A stretch of 23,379 nucleotides of DNA from Larix sibirica (lineage: Eukaryota; Streptophyta; Pinopsida; Pinales; Pinaceae), in contig NWUY0300049548.1 of assembly GCA_004151065.3 (NCBI GenBank), positions 43,451 through 66,829 on the forward strand. The letters are read 5' to 3'. The notes under the pieces are model-generated. The model searched no databases, was not told the DNA's origin, and saw only the letters and a list, made by a program, of their open reading frames with translations. Numbering within the stretch: the first letter of the stretch is position 1; every line of letters starts with the position of its first letter. This document shows positions 1 to 10,159 of the stretch, piece by piece. A program made the position numbers and the translations under genes.

Positions 1-598
1 GTTTAAATGTTAGTATGAGGGCCTCCGAGCCTGGATCTAGATTTTAATTAAATAAGAGGCCTACGTGCCTTACTTGTCGGTCATTACAATAGTGACTGCA
101 TTAGAAAGCCAACTCATGTAAATAGTCATTGTATTCAAATAAAGGGTTGTGAACTTTTTGTAGTTTTTCTATGAAACTTTAATGAGAAGTCAGTATCCTT
201 GGCTAAACAATTTGGAGACACTTCAATTATAAAGCATTAATGTGTAAACTTTATCTAATACTTTGTTGAATTTTGGAATTGTATAAATATACTCTTTTAT
301 AATTAGTATTATAATCAATTATTTAATTTTAGATTTTTCTAATATATATTTAGATTTTTCTAATATATATTTGATTACTTATACTTTGTTGTTATCTCTA
401 TATGTTTGGTGTTATGATAAGTGAGAATAAATATTACACTAAAATAATTAACTATAAAACTCACATGTAGAAGCCATAAACTCACATGTAAAAGCTATGA
501 ACTATGAAACACATATGTAAAAACTTAACAAGATACATTAACTAAACCCCATGCACTACATGTAAGCAGTGAGCACTATGTCACCCCAAATAAAATAA
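1..598. other. AT-rich upstream intergenic DNA with short tandem repeats
   Basis: No gene is seen here. The stretch is AT-rich. A 21-bp unit beginning tagatttttct is present twice head to tail at about 330-370. A looser repeat of about 22 bp containing ctcacatgta recurs at about 465-520. It probably holds the distal promoter of the downstream gene, but no specific element can be supported. Confidence 0.5.
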
Positions 599-605
599 TA
601 TATAC
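599..605 (+). promoter_or_regulatory. Putative TATA box of the 414-codon gene
   Basis: TATATAC lies in an otherwise AT-rich stretch and is followed by more mixed sequence and then a pyrimidine-rich leader from about 690. A start site about 25-35 bp downstream would fit normal plant TATA spacing. AT-rich background makes chance matches likely, so the call is tentative. Confidence 0.35.
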
Positions 606-713
606 AATCGTCTGAGCGATATAGCCTTGAGCAACATCCCAGACAAATCTCCATAATTTTTCGCATTTCCCATTTGATGAACAGGAACTCTCTATGCCTC
701 TGGTATCTATCTC

Positions 714-933
714 GTTGTGTTCTCTTGTTTCTCATTGCAATTCTGCGATTGTCTTCTGCCAGCTTTTGTTGCAGATTCTCCCAGCTTTTGTTGCAGACGA
801 AGCTATTTCCCTACCATCTCCTTGTGTTCTCTTGAACATTGCAATTCTGCGATTGTTTTCTTTCAATTTTTGTTGTTGTCTGTTCATCCCTTCTTGAGAT
901 TTTTGTTGCAGATGAAGTTATTTCCCTACTATC
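714..933 (+). repeat. Tandem repeats in the 5' leader
   Basis: Two modules alternate. Module A (tgtgttctcttg followed by cattgcaattctgcgattgt) occurs at about 716-752 and 823-855. Module B (ttttgttgcag, then gaagytatttccctac) occurs at about 784-817 and 900-933, with a short extra copy near 765-776. The period is about 107-116 bp. The units are pyrimidine-rich and each B unit ends a T-rich tract with ttgcag, which resembles a plant 3' splice site. The block lies between the TATA-like box and the start codon, so it is probably transcribed leader. Confidence 0.7.
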
Positions 934-945
934 ACCTGGTCTTTG

Positions 946-1071
946 GTAAAGTTTACATTTTTTAGCCGTGTAATTGGAAGCACATTTTATTGTTTAGATC
1001 ACCAGATTTTGTTGTGCATTAGTTTCTTGCTAAACGAATTTGTTGCCCTTTTGTTTAAATTTTGTTTATAG
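946..1071 (+). other. Probable 5' leader intron
   Basis: A good donor (ctttg/gtaaag, GT at 946-947) is followed by T-rich sequence, a branch-like gctaaac near 1029 and a T-rich acceptor tttgtttatag (AG at 1070-1071). The 126-nt length is normal for a plant intron. Leader introns are common in plant genes. Alternative acceptors in the upstream repeat block cannot be excluded, and cDNA would decide. Confidence 0.45.
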
Positions 1072-1338
1072 CCAGTTTGGCGATTTGGGTTTGTCCCGGT
1101 GCTTCGATCTGACAAGGAAAAAAAGCAAGTATTTGTCTCAAGCAATGGTGTCTTCTTGATTATATCGGGATTTCCTTGGCCAATTCACTTTAGTTGGGAT
1201 TGCTACATAGCTGCAATTCATTCAGTTTTCTGCGTAACGTGGTCGGCTCTTGATCTGTTCTCAGTTTATGCAATTTGAACCCTACACCGATTTGTGGACT
1301 CTCATTATTGAGGAAGTCTGAGTTTGTGTTCCGTGGAA

Positions 1339-2583
1339 ATGGACCCCATGGAGGATTCTGATAATATTTGGCATTGGTGCAGAGCTCCCAAAAAGGTTTT
1401 CCCAATGAGCAGAATTCAGGAAGATGGATCCTTTTCAGTAGCTAAAATCGGCACTCTTGTAGATCATGTGCCCCGTTCAAACATTCGCAATGGACAGCAA
1501 CACATGGATCCAGTTCAAAATTCAATTCTGGAAGCTGATTGCGCGAAGTATGGGAATTCATCGAAGTCCGCGATCCCGGTAATTATAGATCATGTATCTT
1601 CGTCTGGGATGAATTCAGATACAAAGTCAGATCATCCACACCGTGATACAGGCCCTGATGGTCAGTTCTTAAGCCCGCCTATGGGCATTGCCGGTGAAAA
1701 TTCAGAGGAAGATCTGATTATCTATCAGAAGAAGCAACCATCCAAATTGAGACTGAATAGAAAGGGACAAAAAGCGGCTCTTAAACAGAGCGGTTTATTT
1801 TCTGATGAGGGGAAGAAGGGTAACTCGGATCAATATACAGCCTGGAACAGGGAAACCTCAACGGAGGCCTCTTCGTCTTGTTCAATTTCAAAGGTTGTTG
1901 CAGAGCATATGCAGCTGAAGTCGGGAAGTATGAAAGGAGAAATCAGGAAGTTGAGGACCGTTGCTGGGTCTGAAACCAGTTCGAGTTACATTAGTTGGCC
2001 CTGCCATCCATCTGCTAGGAAGAAATCCAAGAGCAATCAGAGCTTGATTTCTGAGGCTGGAGAGAGGCTTCCCAAAATTGAAAATCCGGGGGCCAAATCT
2101 AAAATCCTCTTTCGAGAACTTCATCTTTTAGCTGAAGTTTCCGTTTTGGTTGTGGAGAATGAGCAAGCCGCTTTCCCTGAGAACATCAGAGGAGAGAAAG
2201 AGGTTAGAAAGGCAATATTCACTCCCACTAGGGTATCCTTCTTGCAGAAGAGAGTACTCAGAAGAGCCAGAAGAGCGAAAAGTGCTTTTAAACATCCTGA
2301 GCCTGATGCTCCGAATATGCTTCACAATTTGCAGCGGAATCTAAGTGCTGCCAATTCAAAGCCTCTCTTGACAGCTGATAACATCTCCATATTGGGGACT
2401 CTTGTGTGTACAGAGCACAGTAAAAACCAGGTTATAGGTAATGGGGATAATGATGACCAAAAGGTGATCCCCCAGTTGCGCTGCTCTAAGAGAACTAGAT
2501 CTCAGGTCTTGCCATCTAAGTATTGTGACTCTGTTATGCATCCATGGAAGAGAGGTACTAGATCAAATCCTTGTGTCTGTTGA
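1339..2583 (+). CDS. Unrecognised basic, probably nuclear plant protein, 414 aa
   Basis: This is the only long, undamaged reading frame in the window. I start it at the ATG at 1339: its context (gtggaaATGg) has a purine at -3 and G at +4, and an in-frame TGA lies upstream at 1309. It ends at TGA 2581-2583, with no splice signals needed inside. The protein is hydrophilic and Ser/Lys/Arg-rich, with no signal peptide or membrane segment. Residues 1-30 include an acidic start followed by WHWCRAPKKVFP. Around residue 226 lies ARKKSKS, and around 303-319 a strongly basic run (KRVLRRARRAKSAFKH), both like nuclear import signals. A central segment (about 255-290, FRELHLLAEVSVLVVEN) looks helical and folded. 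Near the C-terminus, about 382-399, is SKRTRSQVLPSKYCDSV, which faintly resembles basic LP-rich motifs in uncharacterised plant nuclear proteins. I do not recognise the family, and nuclear location is an inference. Base composition is more GC-rich than the flanks, as expected for a real gene. Confidence 0.8.
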   Translation: MDPMEDSDNIWHWCRAPKKVFPMSRIQEDGSFSVAKIGTLVDHVPRSNIRNGQQHMDPVQNSILEADCAKYGNSSKSAIPVIIDHVSSSGMNSDTKSDHPHRDTGPDGQFLSPPMGIAGENSEEDLIIYQKKQPSKLRLNRKGQKAALKQSGLFSDEGKKGNSDQYTAWNRETSTEASSSCSISKVVAEHMQLKSGSMKGEIRKLRTVAGSETSSSYISWPCHPSARKKSKSNQSLISEAGERLPKIENPGAKSKILFRELHLLAEVSVLVVENEQAAFPENIRGEKEVRKAIFTPTRVSFLQKRVLRRARRAKSAFKHPEPDAPNMLHNLQRNLSAANSKPLLTADNISILGTLVCTEHSKNQVIGNGDNDDQKVIPQLRCSKRTRSQVLPSKYCDSVMHPWKRGTRSNPCVC

Positions 2584-4022
2584 TTTCGACCATAGGGATG
2601 AAATCATGATTTTGTCCAAAGTTGCTCCATAATTATTTCTTGTACGTATTGGAGGCTACTTGTTAATATACTCAGTAACTTAGAGGAAGAAAAGAAATGT
2701 TGTCTCCAGTCATTCTCTGCAGATGATGGGGGAAGGCCATTCATGGGCTTTTTTCGTTCTCTTGCCCCGTATTACTCCCTTTTGTATCGAGTGTACATAA
2801 TCGAACTTTTTCATTTACTTTTCTTGCAAAGTCTCGCTTGTTGTATCCATTCATTTATTTTTTAGAGCTTGTTACACTGATGAGCTTCAGGTTTTTCTTT
2901 CAAAGTTGTCTTTCACCTCTATTCCAATTGTAAACCTTTGCGCTTGTGTATGGTAGCTCTCATTAATTGTGGACGCTTTTGCTTCTTTTATATTGGAAGT
3001 CTTGTACAGGTTAGTGTATTTGAGTTGTTAATAATTTATAATACGAATTGATCTAGTTGACTATTGAAGGAATCTTTAACCTGATGCATTATCAAGTAAA
3101 TTGAACCCATGTTCCGATGTTATGGCCATTGCTTAGAAGTGAAACGAATGAGCTTCCTTGATTCCAACCTCTGCTTAACTAGCTCTTGTTTGCGTGATGC
3201 ATATGCCCAAATCTTCTGTTTGGAAAATTTTTGGGCATCATATAGACTGCAAATAATGTTGATGCTGCCAGCAAGTGTGACTCGAATAATGAACTCATTA
3301 AGGAATATACATCAAGAAAATTCAACACAGCTTCAATAGGCAAATCTGAATAACATTCTTTTGTTCTCCATTCTCTCTAAAGACTGCAGATTCCTTAAAA
3401 TGCCCAACACAGGAATCTAACTGATTCCTTAAAATTCTCAATAAAGAAAATTAAGTTTTCTAATTTCTACTACTAAATTTATCAAAATAAACTAATGTAT
3501 GTAGCTCTCTATCAAATCCAATCATATCAGTCAATTTACTCAAATAAAATAATCAAAGTGGCTCTCCATCAAATCCAAATACAACAGTTTCAACATGCAA
3601 TGACTTCAGTTTATTTAGAAATTTTCTAGCTTGCATCATTTTAGAAATTTCTGCCTTGTATCAAATGTTGCTTTGGTTTTTGTAGTCCTTCCAGTTTTGC
3701 ATTTCATTTTGTAAATAAATATGTTTCCGAGTTCCTCTTTAGTCCTCTACCTATAGACAGGCCAAATAGGAATGGTGGATGGCAGGAGGGCCATGCCTGG
3801 AGAATCTATAATACATTCGTCAAATAATCATGCCAGTTAAAATATTTCCAACAGTACTTTCTCTTCCAGTCAACGGGGGACAGGCTTCATGTTAACTTTT
3901 CTTGTTCTTACTTTGCCAAGCCAAACTTCATATGCACGCATGCAGCTATTGTTAACTGTAAAGAGAGGCATGGGAAGCTTAGCAGTTTTTTAAAATATAA
4001 TTTCTTATCCTGTGCTGCTTGG
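2584..4022. other. 3' flank and intergenic DNA
   Basis: The first few hundred bases are T-rich and probably contain the 3' UTR of the 414-aa gene. There is no AATAAA close to the stop codon; plant polyadenylation signals are often degenerate, so the end cannot be placed. The small open frames here show no recognisable protein. Minor duplications are visible, for example gctctctatcaaatccaa near 3502 and a near-copy near 3562. No other gene is seen. Confidence 0.5.
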
Positions 4023-6074
4023 TGATGCAGACAGAATAGGGTCAGGCCCAAAATGCCGAAAAATAAACTGACAGACCATACACTCATCAATTTCAAAGAG
4101 AGAATTACAGAGACAGAATAAAACTTAACTTCAGATCTGCTCAAGTGCAGACACACACTCTGTTCCAGCATTATGAATCAAATAACAGCAGCATTACATC
4201 CTCAGGGCAACTCAGGCCTGATTACACTCAGATAACTATTGGCACGCAGGCCACTTAATTTGTGCTCAGCCAATTCGCAATGCTCTCTGGTAAGCACAGC
4301 TCTTCTGAGTGTATTTGCAATGCTCCTTTGAGCATCTCAACAATTTTTTGTTGCTCTTTCTGAGTGCTCACAGCGCTGCCAAAACTCTCTGACAGAGACT
4401 GTTTAACAGAAGCCCTCCCTGCCTCCTCTTCTGAAGCTCTCTCCCTCTTCTCCTGCACTCTACAATTCCTCTTCAAATACACTCATACATCAGTGAAGGG
4501 AACACAGGCCTGTTACCCACTCAATCCTAACAGAACTTAGTGTAAACTCCGAGTTAAAATCGGGAGTGGGTACCCTTTTCAAACTGCATGCATCTATGTT
4601 CGGACTCTTAGAATCCCCGAGACATGTGGCAGGCTTTACAGATGCTCTGCATCATACTCCTCTTGTTATACAAATTCTGAACCTCCTGGTTCAAAGTTAT
4701 TGTGCTTTGTTTTCCTCTACTTTCTCCACCTATCAAACCATGACTCACTCTCGATAGTGTCCCATTCAAGCACTCCAAATTTCCACATCCAATAGTTCAA
4801 TCTCTCTATAGGTCGTTCATCTCCATCGGTTAATCTCTCCGTAGATTGTTCATCTCCATCGGTCAATCTCAAGCTATCTATCAAGTACATGAAGTACCAT
4901 CACATATGCCTTTGCCTCCAAAACTCTGTTCACCTCAACAACCAAACTCCTTTGTATGAAGACAAATCTCGTCATAACTAGGCAAAGTTTTTCCTCTTTT
5001 GCTACGGCAATCTTCTCCACGGTGAATCCTTGTTCAACCATAGCCATGTTGTGAATGACATATCCTTCTTCCATATTCAAGAGATACATCATGTTTCCCG
5101 TTTCCCACTTCTCCTAGGCATTTGGTTTTCGCAATCTGCAAATCAGCCTTATATTCAGTTGTTTATCCTCTGTAATCTCCTCCTCCGAGAAGTCTTTAGC
5201 TGCAAGCTTCTTGCCTTCTACAGTACTCTTCACAAAGGTTTTCACAACCTTTTCTCGGATGCAATTTGCGGTATTATTCTTATCGTTGCATTTGTATACA
5301 TGCATGTAAGTTTTTATGCACTCTTCCTCGTTCTTTTTCTTATGACTTGGATCTCTGCTTTCTCTTATGCCTTTTGTTACACTCTTTGATTAGTTTCCTA
5401 CTCGCTTCTATCTCTTCCATGATCCACTCTTTCTCTTCTTGGCTCAGCCACTTTTCCTTCACCATTTTTAACCCACATAAGAAAACACACAACACTTATG
5501 CTAGCAATCCTGGTCCTCAGTATAGCTTCCTCCAGCCAACTCAATATCGTCAAACACTTACATGCACCTCAGTGCTTTCTAATGCTCCTCAAGGCAGCGC
5601 AGGGGTTACTAAAGCAAATGAACTCTTTCTCTACAACTTAACTTTAGCTTTCCAATCTCTCATTGTTTTCTCAACAGCTCACTCTCTTAAAGTTGTTCAC
5701 AATACGGCTTTCCATAGCCAAGGCCCAATACATTAGTCACTGGTAACAGTAATGCACCTTTGTGCAATTTAGTGCTCCTCGAACACACTTAGTTCTTATG
5801 TGGAACTAACTTTTCTATTTCAGCATCTAAGACTCCCGCTGTAAACCAAAATGATGCAGAGGCCTCACTCTACAGATGTAGATCTGGACTGACTTCAAGG
5901 AACACAGATCTCTGGCTGCTACAGGTACAAACCTGCACAGATATGCAAACAAATACTTGCAGACTGATACAGACACCTCAGGCTGCTACACGAATAAAGC
6001 TGCACAGATCTTTAAACAAACACTTTGACTGCATTGAGGAATTAAATGAGGCAGGTTGGAGGTTATCTGCATCA
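4023..6074 (+). mobile_element. Candidate long terminal repeat (about 2.05 kb)
   Basis: The segment starts TGATGCAGA (4023-4031) and ends TCTGCATCA (6066-6074), a perfect 9-base inverted terminal repeat with the TG...CA ends of an LTR. It is followed after three T's by TGGTATCAGAG (6078-6088), which matches the 3' end of initiator tRNA-Met and is the usual primer-binding site of plant LTR retrotransposons. The LTR would therefore be a 5' LTR on the plus strand. A second TGATGCAGA at 5852 allows a shorter 223-bp alternative (5852-6074). No second LTR copy is present in the window, so the left boundary is inferred only from the terminal repeat. Confidence 0.5.
4797..4871 (+). repeat. 33-bp tandem repeat, about 2.3 copies
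   Basis: Two adjacent 33-bp units (4797-4829 and 4830-4862), both ending gttcatctccatcgg, are followed by the first nine bases of a third. It lies inside the candidate LTR. Confidence 0.8.
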
Positions 6075-6077
6075 TTT

Positions 6078-6088
6078 TGGTATCAGAG
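6078..6088 (+). other. Primer-binding site, initiator tRNA-Met type
   Basis: TGGTATCAGAG matches the canonical plant retrotransposon primer-binding site for initiator tRNA-Met. It lies three bases after the TCTGCATCA end of the candidate LTR, which is the expected arrangement. The following 110 bp show no recognisable gag. Confidence 0.65.
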
Positions 6089-6199
6089 AAAACCTGATAA
6101 TGGCCCAGAGGGTAATCCATTTGAACTGGGGAAGAAAAACTGGGAGGACTGTTTTGTAGGATTTTCCTTTGAGTTAATGTAATAAAAGAAAACAGATTA

Positions 6200-6218
6200 T
6201 TGGAGGTTATCTGCATCA
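6200..6218 (+). repeat. Second copy of the LTR end (19 bp)
   Basis: The 19 bases ttggaggttatctgcatca that end the candidate LTR at 6056-6074 are repeated exactly at 6200-6218. The copies flank the primer-binding site and about 125 bp of sequence. Just outside, cttgg (4018-4022) and ctagg (6219-6223) differ at one base, which would be compatible with a decayed 5-bp target-site duplication around a collapsed element. That last reading is weak. Confidence 0.6.
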
Positions 6219-6223
6219 CTAGG

Positions 6224-7344
6224 TGTCTGTATCATTGTTGTATCATTGTTGTGTTGAAACAGTGCATCCCTGAGGGGATCAAATCCTATCCAAAGCTGGG
6301 ACTTGAGGCACAAAGCTTCTGATCATGGAAACTAACTATTTTTTAGTTTTGGTCAAGTTAGTAATATCTGATTTAACGAAAGATTTCCAATGGAGGATAT
6401 GAAAAATAAGTCTGTTGGCCTGTAGTTGGATGGTAATGAGGAATGCTTACTATAAAGATACAGAAGCTAAGCTCACATCTTATAGGCATCTTACCTGCCC
6501 AAATAAGCAATATCTTCAAATAAGGGATATGAGAAACAGATTTAGTACATTAATAGAGATGACACAATGAAGAACTTAGTCATGACTCATTCATGGTAGG
6601 GAATTTCATTTGTGAAACAAGGTTGAAGAATGGGCTAAGCAAAAGGACACTTTCTTGTCACTATACTGGGAATATTGACAGTCTCTTTATTATGTAATGT
6701 ACTTTAGGTGGTGAATTTGGTTGGTAATAATTTATAAATATTGTGCATATTATAGATTATAGTATATGTATTTGTATATTATGTCAATTTCATAATATAA
6801 AGGCAATCCCAATCCACTTTCATGCTGTGTTTTTCTTCAGGTCGAGGAAAAACATCTTTATTATGGTAACAATTTGAGCTGTGTTACTATGGATCAACCA
6901 GTTATAAAAGCCTAAATTTTATAATAACCTAATAAGAGTTTAAATATAATAATAATCTTATAATATATAAATACATATTATAAAATAATAACATAATATA
7001 ATATTATACAATTAATAATAATAAGTTAAATTCAGTGGGTTAGAGCCACACTAAGAGGTAATATATAATTTTATAACGTATATTATCACATTAATATGTG
7101 TGACAATACGGACATATAAGAGATCGGACAGACCGGGTAGAGGTTTCAAAGACGCGGGTCATTATGGTTAATTGTACTATAATGAATTTAAATTATATTA
7201 TAATAAATTTATACTTATTAAAAAAGAAGCCAGCAGACACTGCAATTCTTTGATGGGATACCCTTCAAATTGAAGGAGGTAATTTTCTCACTTTTGGACG
7301 AATTATGAACATAGAAATAACCCTCTAATTGGTCTGACCATCTC
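6224..7344. other. AT-rich repeat-like DNA without a recognisable gene
   Basis: From 6224 to about 6700 the sequence is mixed, may be eroded retrotransposon interior, and gives no protein I can name. Between about 6720 and 7210 it becomes extremely AT-rich, with many runs of ataat. No functional feature can be supported. Confidence 0.45.
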
Positions 7345-7560
7345 TACAAACAATTTTTATATATTTTCCCTTCAAACAGAAAGATAACTTGTATCTTGAA
7401 AGTGTTGTTCCTACTTCCTTTGAAAGGACTACTGAATGAAGATACCTCCATCATTGTACAAACAGTTTGCATCTATTTTGCCTTCAAATAGAGCGATAAC
7501 TTGTACCTTGAAAATGTTGTTCCTTTGAAAGGACTACTGGATGAAGATGCCTCATCATTG
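7345..7560 (-). repeat. Tandem duplication of about 110 bp
   Basis: Copy 1 is 7345-7456 (112 bp) and copy 2 is 7457-7560 (104 bp). They share long stretches such as ttgttcc, tttgaaaggactactg and atgaagat. They differ by scattered substitutions and a deletion of about 8 bp. On the minus strand the unit can be read as SSPFKG followed by F-x-RYKL, faintly like the N-terminus of a Ty1/copia gag. This fits the minus-strand primer-binding site at 7771-7781, but the protein reading is weak. Confidence 0.7.
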
Positions 7561-7770
7561 TTGGGAGTCAACAAACGATTTGAGAGAAAAAATTCCTCAT
7601 CTCATACCTTTATCACTTTAGGGCTCCCTAGAGCAAGAATGTGATATGGTCTCCTCCTCCATTGTCTTTCTTTTCAGATTCCACCATGTGAGGTTGCTTG
7701 TTTAAGAGCTCAGTTAACTTGAGACTTAAGACCGTATACCTTGAACTTGTGGGGAATAGATAACAGATTG

Positions 7771-7781
7771 CTGTGATACCA
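7771..7781 (-). other. Minus-strand primer-binding site relic
   Basis: Read on the minus strand this is TGGTATCACAG, one base away from the canonical TGGTATCAGAG. On that strand it is preceded by ...TATATCA plus one base, as expected at the end of an LTR. It marks an LTR retrotransposon relic oriented opposite to the one at 4023-6088. Confidence 0.5.
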
Positions 7782-7782
7782 T

Positions 7783-8625
7783 TGATATAAATTGGATTGA
7801 GAATGGAATGAAAGAAAAGAACATAGAGTTACAATGAAAACCAAATCCATTATTTAAATAATAGTAAAAAAATGTCATGATGGTTAGATGATGGTAGCAA
7901 TCTATGACAAGATATATCTTTGATATGCTCATTCATAAAAATTCCTTAACAAAGGAGAAAAACTCTTTTTATTACAATATGAAGCAAAAATTGTATAGTG
8001 AAAAAAACATAAAGTAGAAACCCTAAACTTGGGCATTGAGGTGGTGAAACAAAGGTCGGCCTTGGGAAGATGAGGTGGTGAACAACTTGCAGGGACTATA
8101 AATCCCACTCACATTCTACTAGGTGCAACCCACGTTTAATTTAGTTTTGACATCTCTTTGATTTGTTGAAAGGTAGTTTTAGCATGTTAATTTTTCTCAT
8201 GAATTATTCATGGTTTTATCATTGTTGATTTTGATTAAATTGCTTAAATTTTAAAAAATTACATTGAAAATGAATGAAATCATTCANTAAACTTGGGCAT
8301 TGAGGTGGTGAAACAAAGGTAAGCCTTGGGAAGATGAGGTGGTGAACAACTTGCAGGGACCATAAATCCCACTCACGATGCAACCCACGTTTAATTTAGT
8401 TTTGACATCTCTTTGCTTTGTTGATGTTAATTTTTCTCATGAATTATTCATGGTTTTATCATTGTCGATTTTTATTAAATTGCTTAAATTTAAAAAAATT
8501 ACATTGAAAATGAATGAAATCATTCATTTCAAGTATTTGTAGCTTTTAGTTCTTTCCTTTTCAACAAGTTTAGTTTTCACATCAGTTATGCACACAATGA
8601 GGGACACAAATCATCTTTCATATCA
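7783..8625 (-). mobile_element. Candidate minus-strand LTR
   Basis: The segment begins TGATAT at 7783 and ends ATATCA at 8620-8625, giving 6-base inverted ends, and abuts the minus-strand primer-binding site. The length of about 840 bp is ordinary for an LTR. No partner LTR is visible, 6-base ends can occur by chance, and the segment contains a duplication and an N, so its outer boundary is uncertain. Confidence 0.3.
8024..8527. repeat. Tandem duplication of about 263 bp with an N at the joint
   Basis: Copy 1 (8024-8286) and copy 2 (8288-8527) both start taaacttgggcattgaggtg and end near aatgaatgaaatcattca. Copy 2 lacks two short segments (for example ttctactagg and aaaggtagttttagca). The single undetermined base at 8287 lies exactly between them, so an assembly or sequencing problem is possible. 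The copies differ at several sites, which argues against a simple duplicated read. Confidence 0.85.
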
Positions 8626-9264
8626 GAGTATGCTCTTCACCTTGCCCTCATAATGGATTGGGTAATTCTAACCCTTTACACTCATAGTAGATAACAGACT
8701 TCATTCATGCCACCTAACCAAGACTTATTAAAACCAAACAATTAAATCCTCCCACAAGGATCATAAACAATTTATAGTCTAGGTTAGGTATGTCGTGTTA
8801 GGAATCCAAATAAGACACCATGGTCGTTTCTCATTGAAACATAGATGTTGTTCTAAGGAGCTTGAAAGGTGTGGTTTATAAATACAAGGTAGCACCATCC
8901 TTTTAATGTGAACGTTGAGGTCAACTCAACAAATTTGCATGAGTCTCCCAACTCAATCAAATTCATGTGTTGCCTAATGGGTGAGGCCAATAACCCCTTT
9001 TCCACAACCCATTAAGAGACATTGCTGTAACCAATCATAGGTTTATCTCCATGTGATTGTGAGAGAACCTAAGGCAGTTAGTGGTTACCCCATTTTATTT
9101 CACCACCTTGGGTGTGTCACTATAACAACAAATTCATACCTTCACTTGCCTTATTTAGTGGATTTTATCATTGCAATTTGAGAGATTTAAAAGGTCCTTT
9201 CAATCACTACAGTTTACTTGTGATTCGTTAACTTGTTTTAGGTGTATTCTTCTTTCTTCTACGA
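8626..9264. other. No gene seen; possible LTR-like stretch
   Basis: No coding sequence is recognised. A TATA-like TTATAAATA lies at about 8876-8884. Because it is upstream of the gypsy gag relic at 9408, this stretch could include its LTR or leader, but no TG...CA ends or primer-binding site were found. Confidence 0.3.
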
Positions 9265-9407
9265 ATGAAAACCTATCACCAAAAAAAATATTTTATCAGC
9301 ATTAGAAACACACTTATAAACCACTTGTTGCACCACCTACGCTTATGTTCCCTTTGGAGGCATCACATTGGCAACTCATTCATACAACACACTACTTTGC
9401 TTAGCAT

Positions 9408-9720
9408 TTATATCACCATGGAAGGAACCCAAATCATGCCATTCACGACTAATCTGAATCTTATGAACTTAACATGTCTCATTAATGACCCTATACAACA
9501 TGATGCCACATGGCCAGCCATGCCTACCAAGTTTCCCTCAAATATTCCTAAGTTCAAATGTCGAGCTAGAGAGGGCCCATCAAACCCCATCATGGCATTT
9601 CACTTGTGGTGTTCCTCCAATAGAATTATATAATATTATGCTTGGTTGAGGTTGTTTCAATGAACCCTCACCCGCGATTGCCACCAAATGGTGCACTAGT
9701 AGATTGATTGTAATAGAAAG
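9408..9720 (+). pseudogene. Ty3/gypsy retrotransposon gag relic
   Basis: The open part (9408-9632) contains LINDPIQHDATWPAMPTKFP, then IPKFKCRAREGP and FHLWCSSN. This follows the order of a gag N-terminal region found in many plant Ty3/gypsy elements (NDP...WP..PTK.P.DIPKFEGK.GEDP...H...FHLWCSSN). After a TAA stop the frame continues as WLRLFQ-stop-TLT, matching the next family block (LRLFQRTLTG.A..WY). Gag normally forms the particle that packages element RNA. Here the reading frame is broken by several stops, the typical EGK.GED segment is altered, and no protease, reverse transcriptase or integrase follows. It is a non-functional fragment. Confidence 0.65.
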
Positions 9721-9946
9721 AAATGATAGTTTAGATTTGCATGAATTGCTACATCAAGATGATATATTGTGAGTTTTAAACAATCTCCCTTTTCTTGGTT
9801 CTGAACTGTGCTTAGAGTTATATACTCAAGCCTCTTAATGTTTTCAAAATTATGGACAATAAACTTAATCCTAGCAACAATCTATTGAAGCTAGTGGAAG
9901 AGGAGAACATAATGGACTCCATAAGTTCTATTTCAAAGACACCAAT

Positions 9947-10159
9947 AAATACCTAAATTTTGCGAGCTTTCATGACCTATTTCCATATTATTTTGAAGAC
10001 AATAAATTGAGGTAAGATTTGGACGATCAATCTTTATACTTTCTGCCTTGTCATGATTATGAAAATGCAACACATAATGGCATTAAGTATTTGGAATTGG
10101 AATTGGAAGAACTTGACTATCAGGCTAATAGTATTTGTCAAAGATATGGGTTTATTTAA
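9947..10159 (+). pseudogene. Coding-like fragment of unknown origin
   Basis: A 71-codon frame with only one internal stop (TAA) reads as a plausible soluble protein, including HDLFPYYFEDNKLR, DDQSLYFLPCHDY and YLELELEELDYQANSICQRY. I do not recognise it. Its end overlaps the first copy of a 152-bp tandem duplication, whose period is not a multiple of three, so the duplication breaks any frame. It may belong to the same decayed element as the gag relic upstream. Confidence 0.25.

Noticed and set aside
694-965. Small proteins in the leader of the 414-codon gene
   Set aside because: They are Cys/Phe/Leu-rich readings of pyrimidine-rich tandem repeats, without support as genes.
5266-5736. 156-codon plus-strand protein
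   Set aside because: It is low-complexity Ser/Leu/Phe-rich reading of pyrimidine-rich DNA within the candidate LTR. LTRs rarely encode proteins and nothing supports this one.
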